Shown here piece after piece: positions 43,010 through 52,512 of a stretch of 64,000 nucleotides of DNA. How positions within the stretch are numbered: the first letter of the stretch is position 1; the number at the start of each line of letters is the position of its first letter. The translations under genes and the position numbers were made by a program. The stretch is from Acinetobacter chengduensis. Its GTDB lineage: Bacteria; Pseudomonadota; Gammaproteobacteria; Pseudomonadales; Moraxellaceae. The DNA lies in contig NZ_RCHC01000007.1 in the NCBI RefSeq assembly GCF_003664645.1, positions 62,001-126,000 of the forward strand, read 5' to 3'. Under the pieces are notes generated by a model that was not told the DNA's origin, ran no database searches, and saw only the letters and a program-made list of their open reading frames with translations.

Positions 43010-43026
43010 GCGCCGTTTATCGGCGC
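43010..43026. terminator. Bidirectional terminator between protease gene and grxD
   Basis: GCGCCG-TTTAT-CGGCGC with A-run left and T-run right, between two convergent genes. Confidence 0.85.
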
Positions 43027-43044
43027 TTTTTTACTTACTCTGAA

Positions 43045-43386
43045 TTAAGCTTCAGGAGCTGGGCTGAATTCTTCAACTAAAGTTTTTAATTCGCCTTTTT
43101 GGAACATATCCAACATAATATCACTACCGCCGATCAACTCACCGTTGATCCATAATTGCGGGAAAGTCGGCCAGTTTGCAATTTGTGGCAATGTTGCGCG
43201 AATATCTGGGTTTTCTAAGATATTTACATAAGCAAATGGACGGCCAATTTGACTGAGCGCTTCAACAGCACGTGCAGAAAAACCACACTGTGGGAATTGT
43301 GGTGTGCCTTTCATGTAAAGTAAAACGGCATGTTTAGCAATTTGATCGCGAATTAACGCTTCTGTATCACGAGCTTGTTCAGTCAT
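43045..43386 (-). CDS. grxD: Monothiol glutaredoxin GrxD
   Basis: The product is 113 residues from the ATG at 43386, preceded by GAGG at 7-8 nt. A longer upstream form is not supported. The CGFS active site (QCGFSARAV) and TFPQLWINGELIGGSDI glutathione-binding block are present. GrxD carries [2Fe-2S] clusters with glutathione and supports iron-sulfur delivery. Confidence 0.95.
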   Translation of the reverse strand: MTEQARDTEALIRDQIAKHAVLLYMKGTPQFPQCGFSARAVEALSQIGRPFAYVNILENPDIRATLPQIANWPTFPQLWINGELIGGSDIMLDMFQKGELKTLVEEFSPAPEA

Positions 43387-43584
43387 TGATATATCCTCAA
43401 TAAATCTGCATCGCATTATACCCAAAACTCAACAAAACAGTATGACTAAAGCAATATTTCCAATTTTATTTACAATCGGGCTTTAAATCGTGGGTATATT
43501 TTGCTTATATAGAACACCTTACTACTTTCATTTATAAAGTAGCAAAAGCAAATTTTCAATCCTCCGAACAGATAAGAGTTAGTC

Positions 43585-44796
43585 ATGAATAACATTACCC
43601 TTGCGCCTGTGCAAACTGATCAACCCTCTCACTTGATGCCTGTATTTGGCCGTCAACAGATCAGCTTTGTCCGAGGCCGAGGTTCTTATCTTTATACTGA
43701 AGATGGTACAGAATACTTCGATGCACTCACAGGTATTGCTGTGTGTGGTTTAGGTCATTCACACCCTGCAGTTACCGCAGCTATTGCAGAGCAAGCTGCA
43801 ACTTTAATTCATACCAGCAATATTTTTGAAGTGCCTTGGCAAACAGCAGCAGCACAAAAACTTGCTGAAGTTGCTGGTATGGAAGAAGTCTTCTTTTCAA
43901 ATAGTGGTGCAGAATCAAACGAAGGTGCAATTAAAATTGCACGTAAGTTTGCACACTTACAAGGCATTAGCACACCAAAAATTATTGTTGCTGATCATTC
44001 TTTCCATGGTCGTACGCTTGCAACACTGTCTGCAACAGGCAATAAAAAAGTCCAAGATGGCTTTGCACCATTGGTTGAAGGCTTTATTCGTGTACCTTTT
44101 GGTGATATTGAAGCCATTGAAGAAGCTGCTATTAATCACCCAGACATCGTGGCAATTTTAGTTGAACCTATTCAAGGTGAAGGCGGAGTAAATACTGCAC
44201 CTCAAGGCTTTAGCTATTTAGAAGATATCCGTCGCATTTGCAACCAACACAACTGGTTAATGATGTTGGACGAAGTACAAACAGGTAATGGCCGTACGGG
44301 TAAGTATTTTGCTTACCAACACACCAATATTGTGCCTGACGTACTCACCACTGCCAAAGGTTTAGGTAATGGTTTCCCAATTGGTGCAGTCATGACTCAA
44401 GGCCGTGGCGTGGGTGTATTAACGGCAGGTAACCACGGTTCAACTTACAGTGGCACACTTTTAGGTTCACGTGTGGTTTACACTGTAATTGAAACCATTC
44501 AAAATGAAAACTTGGTGGCAAATGCTGCTGAAAAAGGTGCTTATATCGTTCAACAACTGACTGAAAAGCTTCAAGATCAGCAAGTAACGGTACGTGGCTT
44601 CGGTTTAATGATTGGTATTGAATTGCCTAAAGCATGTGGCGATTTAGTCGATATTGCTCGTGATGAATACCATTTAATTTTAAATGTGACTGCGGGTTCT
44701 GTGATTCGTTTACTGCCAACTTTAAACATTACACAAGAACAAGCTGATCTTTTAATTGACCGTATTGTTCGCATGGTCAAAGCTTATTTAGCTTAA
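43585..44796 (+). CDS. argD: Acetylornithine aminotransferase
   Basis: The product is 403 residues, the standard class III length. The PLP lysine is in TTAKGLGNGFPIGAV (about 255). SNSGAESNEGAIKIARKF (about 107-124) and LVEPIQGEGGVN, DEVQTGNGRTG complete the signature. It transaminates N-acetylglutamate semialdehyde with glutamate in arginine synthesis and may also serve succinyldiaminopimelate. Single gene with its own terminator. Confidence 0.92.
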   Translation: MNNITLAPVQTDQPSHLMPVFGRQQISFVRGRGSYLYTEDGTEYFDALTGIAVCGLGHSHPAVTAAIAEQAATLIHTSNIFEVPWQTAAAQKLAEVAGMEEVFFSNSGAESNEGAIKIARKFAHLQGISTPKIIVADHSFHGRTLATLSATGNKKVQDGFAPLVEGFIRVPFGDIEAIEEAAINHPDIVAILVEPIQGEGGVNTAPQGFSYLEDIRRICNQHNWLMMLDEVQTGNGRTGKYFAYQHTNIVPDVLTTAKGLGNGFPIGAVMTQGRGVGVLTAGNHGSTYSGTLLGSRVVYTVIETIQNENLVANAAEKGAYIVQQLTEKLQDQQVTVRGFGLMIGIELPKACGDLVDIARDEYHLILNVTAGSVIRLLPTLNITQEQADLLIDRIVRMVKAYLA

Positions 44797-44808
44797 GCTG
44801 GTTGCAAT

Positions 44809-44837
44809 AAGAAAAGCCGCTGATCGCGGCTTTTCTT
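44809..44837. terminator. argD terminator
   Basis: AAGAAAAGCCGC-TGATC-GCGGCTTTTCTT, a 12-bp stem. The stem's 3' arm contributes the U-rich tract. Confidence 0.8.
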
Positions 44838-44872
44838 ATACCTAAAAAGTCTTAACTAATATTATAAAAGTC

Positions 44873-45802
44873 TCAAGAAACTTCTTTATAGACTCGCCCG
44901 CCTGAAAGTTGAGCAAAATATTGCTTTAAAATTTCAAGACTACGCTGAACTTTTGTAGATTGTTGCTCAGTTTTAGCCATGACTGCATATAAAGTAAATG
45001 TTGGCAATTTCCACTCTGGTAATACTTCTACCAAGTTGCCATTCATTAAGTCTTTTTGCACATCCAAATACAACATACGTGCAATTCCATGGCCCTGCAT
45101 GCACATATTTTTTGCAATGTAAGTGTTATTTGTTGAATAGCGTGACGCTATATCTAACACAATCGTTTCAGCACTCACAGCATGCTGAAATGCAAAACTT
45201 TGATTGTTTTTTGCTAGATTCGTCATAATCACATCATGTCGGGTTAAATCTTCAGGACGTGAAATAAACGAATGTTGATGAATATAACTTGGTGATGCCA
45301 CCAAGATTTGATCTACACGTGCAAGTGCAACGACTTGTACATTTGGATCTTCTATTCTATGGCTCATGCGTAACGCAATATCGATACGGTTTTCTTTTAG
45401 ATCGGCCAATTGATAGTCCGCATCTACATGAACCTTTAACCCATGATGTGTAGACATCCACTGTGATAGTGCTGGGATAATATGATTGGTACACATTTCA
45501 GGTGTTGAGGCAATTCGTAATTCACCGACCAAATCATCGCGTAGTTCATTAATTCTAATTTTGCCACGTTCAGCTGCAGACAGCATGTCTTGACAGCTAT
45601 GAAAAAAAGCCTGCCCAGCTTCTGTCAGGCTTAGTTTTCGTGTAGAACGATGCAACAATACAACTTCCATATCCTGTTCTAAAGAACGGATTTGTTGACT
45701 GACAGCACTGGTCGTAATACCTAATTCTCGTGCCGCGCCGCTAAATGAGTTTTTTTCTACTACACAAGCAAAAACACCCATACCCCGAAGTTGATCTAAC
45801 AT
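44873..45802 (-). CDS. LysR-type transcriptional regulator
   Basis: The product is 309 residues. The N-terminal winged helix (residues 1-60, with SFSGAARELGITTSAVSQQIRSLE) and a C-terminal periplasmic-binding fold are complete. It is not next to a divergently transcribed target, which is less usual for the family. The inducer is unknown. Upstream on the same strand is the nlpD-like gene. Confidence 0.92.
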   Translation of the reverse strand: MLDQLRGMGVFACVVEKNSFSGAARELGITTSAVSQQIRSLEQDMEVVLLHRSTRKLSLTEAGQAFFHSCQDMLSAAERGKIRINELRDDLVGELRIASTPEMCTNHIIPALSQWMSTHHGLKVHVDADYQLADLKENRIDIALRMSHRIEDPNVQVVALARVDQILVASPSYIHQHSFISRPEDLTRHDVIMTNLAKNNQSFAFQHAVSAETIVLDIASRYSTNNTYIAKNMCMQGHGIARMLYLDVQKDLMNGNLVEVLPEWKLPTFTLYAVMAKTEQQSTKVQRSLEILKQYFAQLSGGRVYKEVS

Positions 45803-45894
45803 AAAGTTCCCTCATAAAACTTTGAGTTGCTTTTTTTAATATTAAAAACAACTCATTGTATTATACGGAGAAATTTACGCTTTGCATTAGCTAT

Positions 45895-46722
45895 TTAATT
45901 ATTTGGTAAAATTGAAATCGGATTGATAGGTTTACCGTCTAAACGAACCTGAAACTCCAGCATAGTGCGGTTTGTGCCTGAAGAACCCATTTCAGCAATT
46001 TTTTGACCAGCCGTTACATTTTGTCCACTTTTCACTAGAATTTTACTGTTATGAGCATAGGCTGTTATGTATCCATTGATGTGTTTAACCAACACCAAAT
46101 TACCGTATTCTTTTAAGCCATCGGCAGCATACACCACTTGACCATCAGCTGCCGCAACTACTGCATCACCCACATTACCGCTATAACGCGTACCTTTTAC
46201 ATTGTTAGCTAGATTAAAGCTTTCAAGAACCGATCCAGTTGATGGACGTACCCAACGCAATGTGTTTGACGTTGCTGTTGTGCTTGGTGTAGTCACAGGT
46301 GCTACAGGTGTACGTACAGTCGTCTGTGATGGTGTGGTTGTTGTATTTTGTGGTAAGGCAATTGATTGGCGCTGAATCGGTGCTACTTGCGTAACTGCTT
46401 GAGTAGAAGCTACACGACGAGAAGACGAATTTTTGAGGCGTAGCGATTGACCGACATAAATACGATACGGCGCTACAATATCGTTCATCTCTGCAACACT
46501 GACATAACTCAAACCATAACGCGCAGCGATTCCACTCAAGGTATCACCTGAGCGTACAGTATAAAAATCTGGAGCAGCCACGTAACGAGCTGAATTATTC
46601 ACCTGAGGTTTTGATGCACAACCACTCAATGCCAAAGCAGAAGCAGCGGCCGCAGCAAGTACGAAAGTTTTGAATATAGTAGCTGGGGCTGTAGAGGCAG
46701 CTTTTGAAAACACCAGGGACAT
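45895..46722 (-). CDS. nlpD: NlpD-like LysM-M23 lipoprotein
   Basis: The product is 275 residues from the ATG at 46722 (GAGG six nt upstream). The lipobox ALSGC gives an acylated cysteine. A LysM domain (YTVRSGDTLSGIAARYGLS) is followed by a proline/threonine-rich linker and an M23 domain. The M23 zinc ligands are degenerate: NVKGTRYSG replaces HxGxD and LEFQVR replaces HLHFEVR. Thus it should be a non-enzymatic amidase activator like NlpD, acting at the division septum. It lies 114 nt after surE, the classical surE-nlpD neighbour pair, without rpoS following. Confidence 0.9.
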   Translation of the reverse strand: MSLVFSKAASTAPATIFKTFVLAAAAASALALSGCASKPQVNNSARYVAAPDFYTVRSGDTLSGIAARYGLSYVSVAEMNDIVAPYRIYVGQSLRLKNSSSRRVASTQAVTQVAPIQRQSIALPQNTTTTPSQTTVRTPVAPVTTPSTTATSNTLRWVRPSTGSVLESFNLANNVKGTRYSGNVGDAVVAAADGQVVYAADGLKEYGNLVLVKHINGYITAYAHNSKILVKSGQNVTAGQKIAEMGSSGTNRTMLEFQVRLDGKPINPISILPNN

Positions 46723-46836
46723 TATTTTCCTCTCTAACAAAAATGAAGCGAATGGTGTGAATGCGCTAAGATTAGCAAAAAACAACTGCAAATAAGCTTC
46801 ACAGTTGTGTTTTTCACAAAGTTATAACACTTGTTA

Positions 46837-47610
46837 CTATTTTTGGCTAAATTGTGCGTGCAAGTCCGTCAAAATATCATAATTTGTCGCATCCATTTGG
46901 ATTGGCGTAATACTGACAAAACCATTCGACACAGCAAAGAAGTCAGACTCAATGCCAAATAAACCCTTTTTAGGCTCTGCAACAGCTTCACCTGACAGAC
47001 CAATCCAAAATACTTGACGACCACGCGGATCAACTTGAGTGGTAATCGGTTTAGACTGACGACGACGGCCTTGATACGTGACTTGTGCACCTTTTAATTC
47101 AGCCACATCTGGAATATTAATATTAAAGATGTGTCTTGATGGCAATGCTGGCAAACCACCTGCAATAAAGTCATGCACCCACCGTGCCGCCTGTGCAAAA
47201 TCTTGCGGATCATTATAACTACGTACATTTGGCCCTGCTAATGACACCGCAATTGCAGGTTGAGCCATTAAGCGCCCTTCAAATGCTGCCCCTACTGTCC
47301 CTGAGTACAGCACATCATCGCCTAAGTTTGCCCCACAGTTAATGCCACTGACGACTAAGTCAAACTCAAAATCGAATAGTCCGTTCATAGACAAATACAC
47401 ACAGTCTGCGGGCGTACCATTTACCGCCCACATATCAGGTGCGATTTGAATCGGACGTAATGGTCGATCTAAAGTTAAAGCGCTGGAAAACCCACTGCGT
47501 TCTGCTTCAGGGGCAACAATCACCACGCGACCTAAAGGTCTTAAGGCATGTGCTAAAGCTTGGATCCCTGGTGCAAATACACCATCATCATTGGCGATTA
47601 AAATATTCAC
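46837..47610 (-). CDS. surE: SurE 5'/3'-nucleotidase
   Basis: The product is 257 residues. The metal site motifs NDDG (D8, D9) and the conserved [22 protein letters not shown] are intact. SurE is a stationary-phase survival phosphatase acting on nucleoside monophosphates and short polyphosphates. Leftward with nlpD downstream. Confidence 0.95.
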   Translation of the reverse strand: MNILIANDDGVFAPGIQALAHALRPLGRVVIVAPEAERSGFSSALTLDRPLRPIQIAPDMWAVNGTPADCVYLSMNGLFDFEFDLVVSGINCGANLGDDVLYSGTVGAAFEGRLMAQPAIAVSLAGPNVRSYNDPQDFAQAARWVHDFIAGGLPALPSRHIFNINIPDVAELKGAQVTYQGRRRQSKPITTQVDPRGRQVFWIGLSGEAVAEPKKGLFGIESDFFAVSNGFVSITPIQMDATNYDILTDLHAQFSQK

Positions 47611-47722
47611 TGAAAAAACCTGTTACTGTTTAAAAATGACCGTTCAGAACATTTGATTGATATATATAGAGAATTATATATATTTAAACTCCGACATCCA
47701 TCAAAAATGTGTGAATTAAAAA

Positions 47723-48097
47723 ATGATTACAACTTTATCATTTCGTCGCTTACTGGGGTTAAGCTTGGCTGCTGTATTGTCTCAAGCAGTTATTGCTGAT
47801 GAAGGACTAACACCTGCTGAAGCCAACACAATCATTAAGGAAGATATCGCATCTACTCAAGTTATGGCTGAAGTTTGCCCCGCAATTATTGGCAAAAATG
47901 CTAAATTTGATAGCAACATTCAAACCCTCATCAAAAGCTATTTAGCTGACTATTCAGAAAAGTCGATGACTTATGAAAAGCTTCAAGCAGATACTGAATA
48001 TAAATCATTTTTAGAAGAGTCTCGTATTGCAGCAAAAGAGTCTTCTAAAGAGGAGCAAAAATCTGTGTGTGATGATGTTTTAAATTACGAAGCTTAA
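47723..48097 (+). CDS. MCR_0457-type small secreted protein, copy 1
   Basis: The product is 124 residues. A signal peptide extends to about residue 25 (ends QAVIA). The mature domain is helical with one Cys near its start (VCPAI) and one near the end (VCDDV). It is homologous to the equally long protein at 48343-48717. The family name is from memory and function is unknown. No ribosome site stands out. Confidence 0.65.
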   Translation: MITTLSFRRLLGLSLAAVLSQAVIADEGLTPAEANTIIKEDIASTQVMAEVCPAIIGKNAKFDSNIQTLIKSYLADYSEKSMTYEKLQADTEYKSFLEESRIAAKESSKEEQKSVCDDVLNYEA

Positions 48098-48185
48098 TCG
48101 CTGATTTAACATCTTATCTCCAATACCCTAACTTCATTGGCTGACAAAGCTTATATTGTCAGGATGCTTTTGCAGTTATAGAGAT

Positions 48186-48210
48186 AAACCGTCTAAGACT
48201 TAGGCGGTTT
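48186..48210 (+). terminator. Terminator after copy 1
   Basis: AAACCGTCT-AAGACTT-AGGCGGTTT with one G-U pair, then TTT. Confidence 0.7.
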
Positions 48211-48342
48211 TTTATGTACACTGAATTCATTATTCCTTCATGGTTTCAACACCTTCAATACAAAATCCAGCTGATATTTCTTCAAATTCGTTTTAAGCTA
48301 CTATTCATTCGCTTTATATCACTTTAAAATTAGGTTTTTTAC

Positions 48343-48717
48343 ATGAAATATCCTCTGCTTAAAACACTGACTGCACTTACACTCTCGGCATTTACCCTTC
48401 ATGTATATGCTGAAAATGTCGATGTCACTCCAAGTGATAATCAAGTAACACAGCAAGAATTAGCAGCTTTGTATGTGCTTTCTGACATTTGCCCTTCAGT
48501 GATTGATGCAAAAGCACAAAATAAATTTGAACAAGGTTTTGGCAAACTTTTAAAAGAAAATATGCCACAAGTGAAAGACCCAGCTCAGACCTTAAAAGCA
48601 TTAGCACAAGACCCAAAATTTGCGCCAATTTTGCAAGAAGCTCAAGCCGATGCGAAAAAAGCAGGTGATGCGAAAAACTTAGAAATTTGCCAAGAACTGA
48701 CAACATACGCAAATTAA
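48343..48717 (+). CDS. MCR_0457-type small secreted protein, copy 2
   Basis: The product is 124 residues, paralogue of the protein at 47723-48097. It has a signal peptide (to about residue 23, ending HVYA), CPSVI at the same place as CPAII in copy 1, and a closing CQELT in place of CDDVL. Both have a shared helical core with LxxDPKF/ADTEYKSFL type repeats. The two cysteines probably form a disulfide in the periplasm. The genes arose by tandem duplication. Confidence 0.65.
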   Translation: MKYPLLKTLTALTLSAFTLHVYAENVDVTPSDNQVTQQELAALYVLSDICPSVIDAKAQNKFEQGFGKLLKENMPQVKDPAQTLKALAQDPKFAPILQEAQADAKKAGDAKNLEICQELTTYAN

Positions 48718-48833
48718 GCTCACTTCGTTACAATACTTTTAAAATAAGCCTTTCTCCCCCGTAGAAGTCCGCCTAGCTTTGTCCTAAAATGCTAGGCTCT
48801 TGCGCTTATAACAAGTTATTGGAACCACTTAGA

Positions 48834-49982
48834 ATGACCCGAAAAACCGCCCTTGCCGCATTAGTTCTTGCACCCTCTTTTTCATTTGCAGCAACCGTCC
48901 TCTCTGCACCCCCAGAATTGAATAATAAATCTTATGTGCTGATGGACTATGAAACTGGGCAAATCCTTGCATCGAAAAATGAAAACGAAAAATTAGCACC
49001 TGCTTCAATGACAAAAATGATGACCAGTTACATCATTGAACAAAAGTTATTGAGTGGCGAGCTAACTGAAAATGAAAAAGTACGTATGAATGAATCTGCA
49101 TGGTGCCGTGGTACTAGCGCAGAATCTTGTATGTATGTGCCATTAAATGGTACGGCTACAGCACTTGAAATGCTTCGCGGTATTATTATCCAATCGGGTA
49201 ACGATGCATCAAAAGCAATGGCTGAACACATTGCGGGTAATGAAGGCACTTTCGTTCACATGATGAACCAAGAAGCTAAACGTATTGGCATGGGCAATAC
49301 GCACTTCATTAATGCAACAGGGATGCCAGCAGAAGGTCATTACTCAACTGCAAAAGATATGGCAACGCTTGCTCAGCACATTATCCATGACAGCTCTAAA
49401 TACTATCCAATTTATTCTGAGAAAGAATTTACATTTAATGGGATTAAGCAAGGTAACCGTAATGCCTTACTTTATACAGACCCAAGCGTTGACGGTTTAA
49501 AAACAGGCCATACAGATGAAGCAGGTTATTGCTTAACAACATCTGCTAAGCGTGGGCCTTTACGTTTAATTTCTGTGATTTTTGGTGCGCCAAGCATGAA
49601 CGAACGTGCATCACAAACACGTGAAATTTTAGCGTGGGGTTATGCAAACTTTGAAACAGTTAAAGTTCAACCTGCAAAACAAGTCTTAGCAAAAGCAAAA
49701 GTTTGGTATGGCAAAGAGAGTGAAGTTCAAATTGGCTTACCAGAAAACTTTAACGTGACTATGCCTAAAGGCGAAGCAAATGCGATTAAGACTCAATTGA
49801 TCGTACAACCAAAATTAACTGCACCTTTAAAGCAAGGTCAGGTGGTAGGTAAATACGTTGCAACTTTAAATGGTAAAGTGATTGCTGAAAAACCATTGGT
49901 TGCTTTAAATCCTGTTGAAGAAGCGGGCTTCTTTGCAAAAATGATTGACCACATCAAACAGTTCTTTGCTAACTTATTTTAA
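48834..49982 (+). CDS. dacC: D-alanyl-D-alanine carboxypeptidase (PBP5/6 type)
   Basis: The product is 382 residues from the ATG at 48834; a TTG-like longer start is less likely. Signal peptide (MTRKTALAALVLAPSFSFAA). Motifs: SMTK (SxxK), SGN (SxN) and KTGHTDEAG (KTG). A C-terminal beta domain and amphipathic anchor (FFAKMIDHIKQFFANLF) complete it. It trims pentapeptides of peptidoglycan. Confidence 0.93.
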   Translation: MTRKTALAALVLAPSFSFAATVLSAPPELNNKSYVLMDYETGQILASKNENEKLAPASMTKMMTSYIIEQKLLSGELTENEKVRMNESAWCRGTSAESCMYVPLNGTATALEMLRGIIIQSGNDASKAMAEHIAGNEGTFVHMMNQEAKRIGMGNTHFINATGMPAEGHYSTAKDMATLAQHIIHDSSKYYPIYSEKEFTFNGIKQGNRNALLYTDPSVDGLKTGHTDEAGYCLTTSAKRGPLRLISVIFGAPSMNERASQTREILAWGYANFETVKVQPAKQVLAKAKVWYGKESEVQIGLPENFNVTMPKGEANAIKTQLIVQPKLTAPLKQGQVVGKYVATLNGKVIAEKPLVALNPVEEAGFFAKMIDHIKQFFANLF

Positions 49983-50024
49983 AACCTAAATTGTATGCCC
50001 TATATAGGCATATAGCTTAGACCA

Positions 50025-50052
50025 AAGCATCCATACCTCGGTTTGGGTGCTT
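50025..50052 (+). terminator. dacC terminator
   Basis: AAGCATCC and GGGTGCTT (8 bp with one G-U) around a loop, then TTTT. Confidence 0.7.
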
Positions 50053-50099
50053 TTTTATTTTATACTCTGCCTAGTTTCTACAATGTGCGATGGACCGTG

Positions 50100-50639
50100 A
50101 TGAACAAAAATATCCGCCCTTACCTTTCACAGCATCCCAAAATTGACGCCACTTGCTATATCGATGAAATGTCTGTGGTGATTGGAGAAGTCAGCTTAGC
50201 TGAAAATGTGTCTGTCTGGCCTTTTGCAGTAATCCGAGGCGACGTGAATCATATTCATATTGGCAAAAATTCCAATGTACAAGACCATGCCATGCTACAC
50301 GTGAGTCACAAAAAAGCAGACAAGCCCGAAGGCTCTCCGCTCATCATTGGTGAAGATGTGACGATTGGCCACCATGTAAAATTACATGGCTGTACCATTG
50401 GTAACCGTGTGCTGGTTGGTATTAGTAGTATTATATTAGATGATGCCATTATTGAAGACGATGTCATGATTGGCGCAGGCTCCTTGGTTCCACCACGTAA
50501 GCGTTTAGAAAGTGGCTATTTATATGTAGGCAGTCCTGTACAGAAAGTCCGGCCGCTAACAGACAAAGAAAAAGAATTCCTGCCTTACTCTGCACGTCAT
50601 TATGTCAAAGTGGCGAATAATTATCTTGAGCAATCCTAA
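50100..50639 (+). CDS. Gamma-carbonic anhydrase family protein (YrdA-like)
   Basis: The product is 179 residues from the ATG at 50100. Left-handed beta-helix hexapeptide repeats are visible throughout (VIRGDVNHIHIGKNSNVQDH, GEDVTIGHHVKLHGC). Histidines of the metal site are H (HVSH) and HH in IGHHVKLH. This family includes active carbonic anhydrases and inactive homologues such as YrdA; activity cannot be decided. Confidence 0.88.
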   Translation: MNKNIRPYLSQHPKIDATCYIDEMSVVIGEVSLAENVSVWPFAVIRGDVNHIHIGKNSNVQDHAMLHVSHKKADKPEGSPLIIGEDVTIGHHVKLHGCTIGNRVLVGISSIILDDAIIEDDVMIGAGSLVPPRKRLESGYLYVGSPVQKVRPLTDKEKEFLPYSARHYVKVANNYLEQS

Positions 50640-50656
50640 TCACAAGAAATAAAAAA

Positions 50657-50672
50657 GCGCGAGACATCGCGC
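50657..50672. terminator. Bidirectional terminator
   Basis: GCGCGA-GACA-TCGCGC with A-run left and T-run right, between convergent genes. Confidence 0.85.
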
Positions 50673-50737
50673 TTTTTTATTTTCAAGTTCAAGGCCATTG
50701 GCTATTCAAAGAAAAATTGCAGATATTGAGCCTCATC

Positions 50738-51700
50738 TTAAGCACCGTCAGGTACTTGAGCCCCTTTTTGCATTTTAATTGATGCCAAACTATGTACCAC
50801 CATGCCTAAAGCAATTAAAAACACACCAAAGAGTGCGACCTTTGAAGGTAGACCTATATTTAAAAAAATCATCTCTCCAATTAAGGTAAATAACAACTCA
50901 CCAGCCTGAGTGGCTTCGACCATTGCCAATTGACTCGGATTGGTATGCACCAAATTTGTTGCTGAGAAAAATAGTAAAGTCGCAATTACACCAGAAAATA
51001 AGGCCACTAAAAATGAATATGATAGTTGGCTGCTCGATGGTAAACCATGATCAGCCCAGCCAAAGAGTGCAATCACGATCCAAAAAGGAAGACTGGCCAA
51101 AGTCATATTCAACACCCGTTCAGGCGTTTCTACCTTAGCTTGGCAAACTTGCATCATTTTTCGGTTGCCCAGTGGATACATAAAAGCCGCAAACACCACA
51201 GGAATAAAGCCGGCCAAAGCCAATATCCAACTGATACTGCTCATTTGATCCCATAGAATCAAAAACACCCCTAAAATAATCACACTCGACCACTTGAGCT
51301 CTTTCCAAGGTAATTTACGCCATACACTGCCCTGAGTATGAGAAGTGTTCACGCCTAAGAATGGCACCAGTAATGATCCAGCAATGATGGTCATTTGCCA
51401 ACTCCCAGCAACCAGCCACCCTGGGGAATAAACACTCGCAAAAGTTAAGGGTGCATAAAATAATCCAAAGCCAACAGTACTCCAGATAAGGTAACTTTTG
51501 AGATTTTCCTTTAAATGTCGCAAGCTCGCCTTTAACTTACCGCGGACTATCACAATCAGCAGTAGCATAGGCACCATCCAAAAGAAGCGCAGTGAAGAAC
51601 TCCACATCCAACTTCCACCTTCAACTTCCATCGCCCGATTAAAAATAAAGGCTGTAGAAAAAAAACAGGATGCTAGTAGCCCAAAAATAATCGCGCGCAC
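50738..51700 (-). CDS. DMT-superfamily exporter (EmrE-like)
   Basis: The product is 320 residues with about ten TM helices, of the PF13536-like multidrug-resistance group (MRAIIFGLLASCFFSTAFIFNRAMEVEGGSWMWSSSLRFFWM). The substrate is unknown. It is transcribed divergently from an XRE-cupin regulator across two palindromes, so is likely its regulated target. Confidence 0.82.
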   Translation of the reverse strand: MRAIIFGLLASCFFSTAFIFNRAMEVEGGSWMWSSSLRFFWMVPMLLLIVIVRGKLKASLRHLKENLKSYLIWSTVGFGLFYAPLTFASVYSPGWLVAGSWQMTIIAGSLLVPFLGVNTSHTQGSVWRKLPWKELKWSSVIILGVFLILWDQMSSISWILALAGFIPVVFAAFMYPLGNRKMMQVCQAKVETPERVLNMTLASLPFWIVIALFGWADHGLPSSSQLSYSFLVALFSGVIATLLFFSATNLVHTNPSQLAMVEATQAGELLFTLIGEMIFLNIGLPSKVALFGVFLIALGMVVHSLASIKMQKGAQVPDGA

Positions 51701-51751
51701 ATGACCACCTACATTTTAGAATTTTTAAATGGATATTTAGCAATAAAAATC

Positions 51752-51800
51752 TTGTGCGTTATAATGCACAAGGATTGCATTGTACGTTATAACGCACAAT
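51752..51800. promoter_or_regulatory. Two operator palindromes between transporter and regulator genes
   Basis: TTGTGCGTTATAATGCACAA (51752-51771) and a close copy at 51779-51800 with core CGTTATAACG are each dyad-symmetric around TTATAA. Their centres are 28 bp apart. A similar pair is expected to bind an XRE dimer and control both genes. Confidence 0.7.
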
Positions 51801-51818
51801 ATAAATAGAGGTGATGAA

Positions 51819-52349
51819 ATGTCCATGTTGTTACAGCACATTGCTGGTCAACTTAAAAAACTACGCACGGAAAAAGGCTGGAGCTTAGATCAAACTGCAA
51901 AAGAGACTGGCATCAGCAAAGCGATGCTGGGACAGATTGAACGTGAAGAATCCAACCCGACTATTCAAACTTTATGGAAAATTGCTTTAGGCTTTCATTG
52001 TTCTTTGAGCACTTTTTTACCCGCAGAACCACAACCTGAATCTGTACTCAAACATGAAGCCGATGCCCTGTCTGTCAAAATTTTACAGGCCTTTGATGCT
52101 GCACTTGGATATGAAATTTTACACATCACGTTAAAAGCCTATTCATCCCATGATTCATGCGCGCATGAACAAGGTGTGATTGAAGATATTTTGCCTTTAA
52201 ATGGAAGTATCACGATTCAGACTGAAGAACAGCACTATATGGCAAATACTGGCGAAAGTATTCGTTTTCATGCAGATCAGGCACATCGCTATCTTAATCA
52301 CAGTAATCAGGACGTAATTTTTTATAATATTATTCATTATGCAAAATAA
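51819..52349 (+). CDS. XRE-cupin transcriptional regulator
   Basis: The product is 176 residues from the ATG at 51819, which has AGGTGATG nearby upstream; a longer start would run into the operator. The N-terminal HTH (LKKLRTEKGWSLDQTAKETGISKAMLGQIEREESNPTIQTLWKIA) is followed by a cupin sensor domain (residues about 95-170). It is divergent from the DMT exporter and probably represses it and itself. Confidence 0.9.
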   Translation: MSMLLQHIAGQLKKLRTEKGWSLDQTAKETGISKAMLGQIEREESNPTIQTLWKIALGFHCSLSTFLPAEPQPESVLKHEADALSVKILQAFDAALGYEILHITLKAYSSHDSCAHEQGVIEDILPLNGSITIQTEEQHYMANTGESIRFHADQAHRYLNHSNQDVIFYNIIHYAK

Positions 52350-52512
52350 AAGTGACTGCCTGAGCATACGGATAAGATGCTTATAGCTTCAGGCAATACA
52401 TCCTCTGAAGCTTAGCTTGTTTATCGTCCAATGAGCTTTAAAGTTCAGTTCGACATAGCCACACACCCCAAAATTTTATACAATAGCCCATCCCTTACCA
52501 TGGTGCTTTTCT

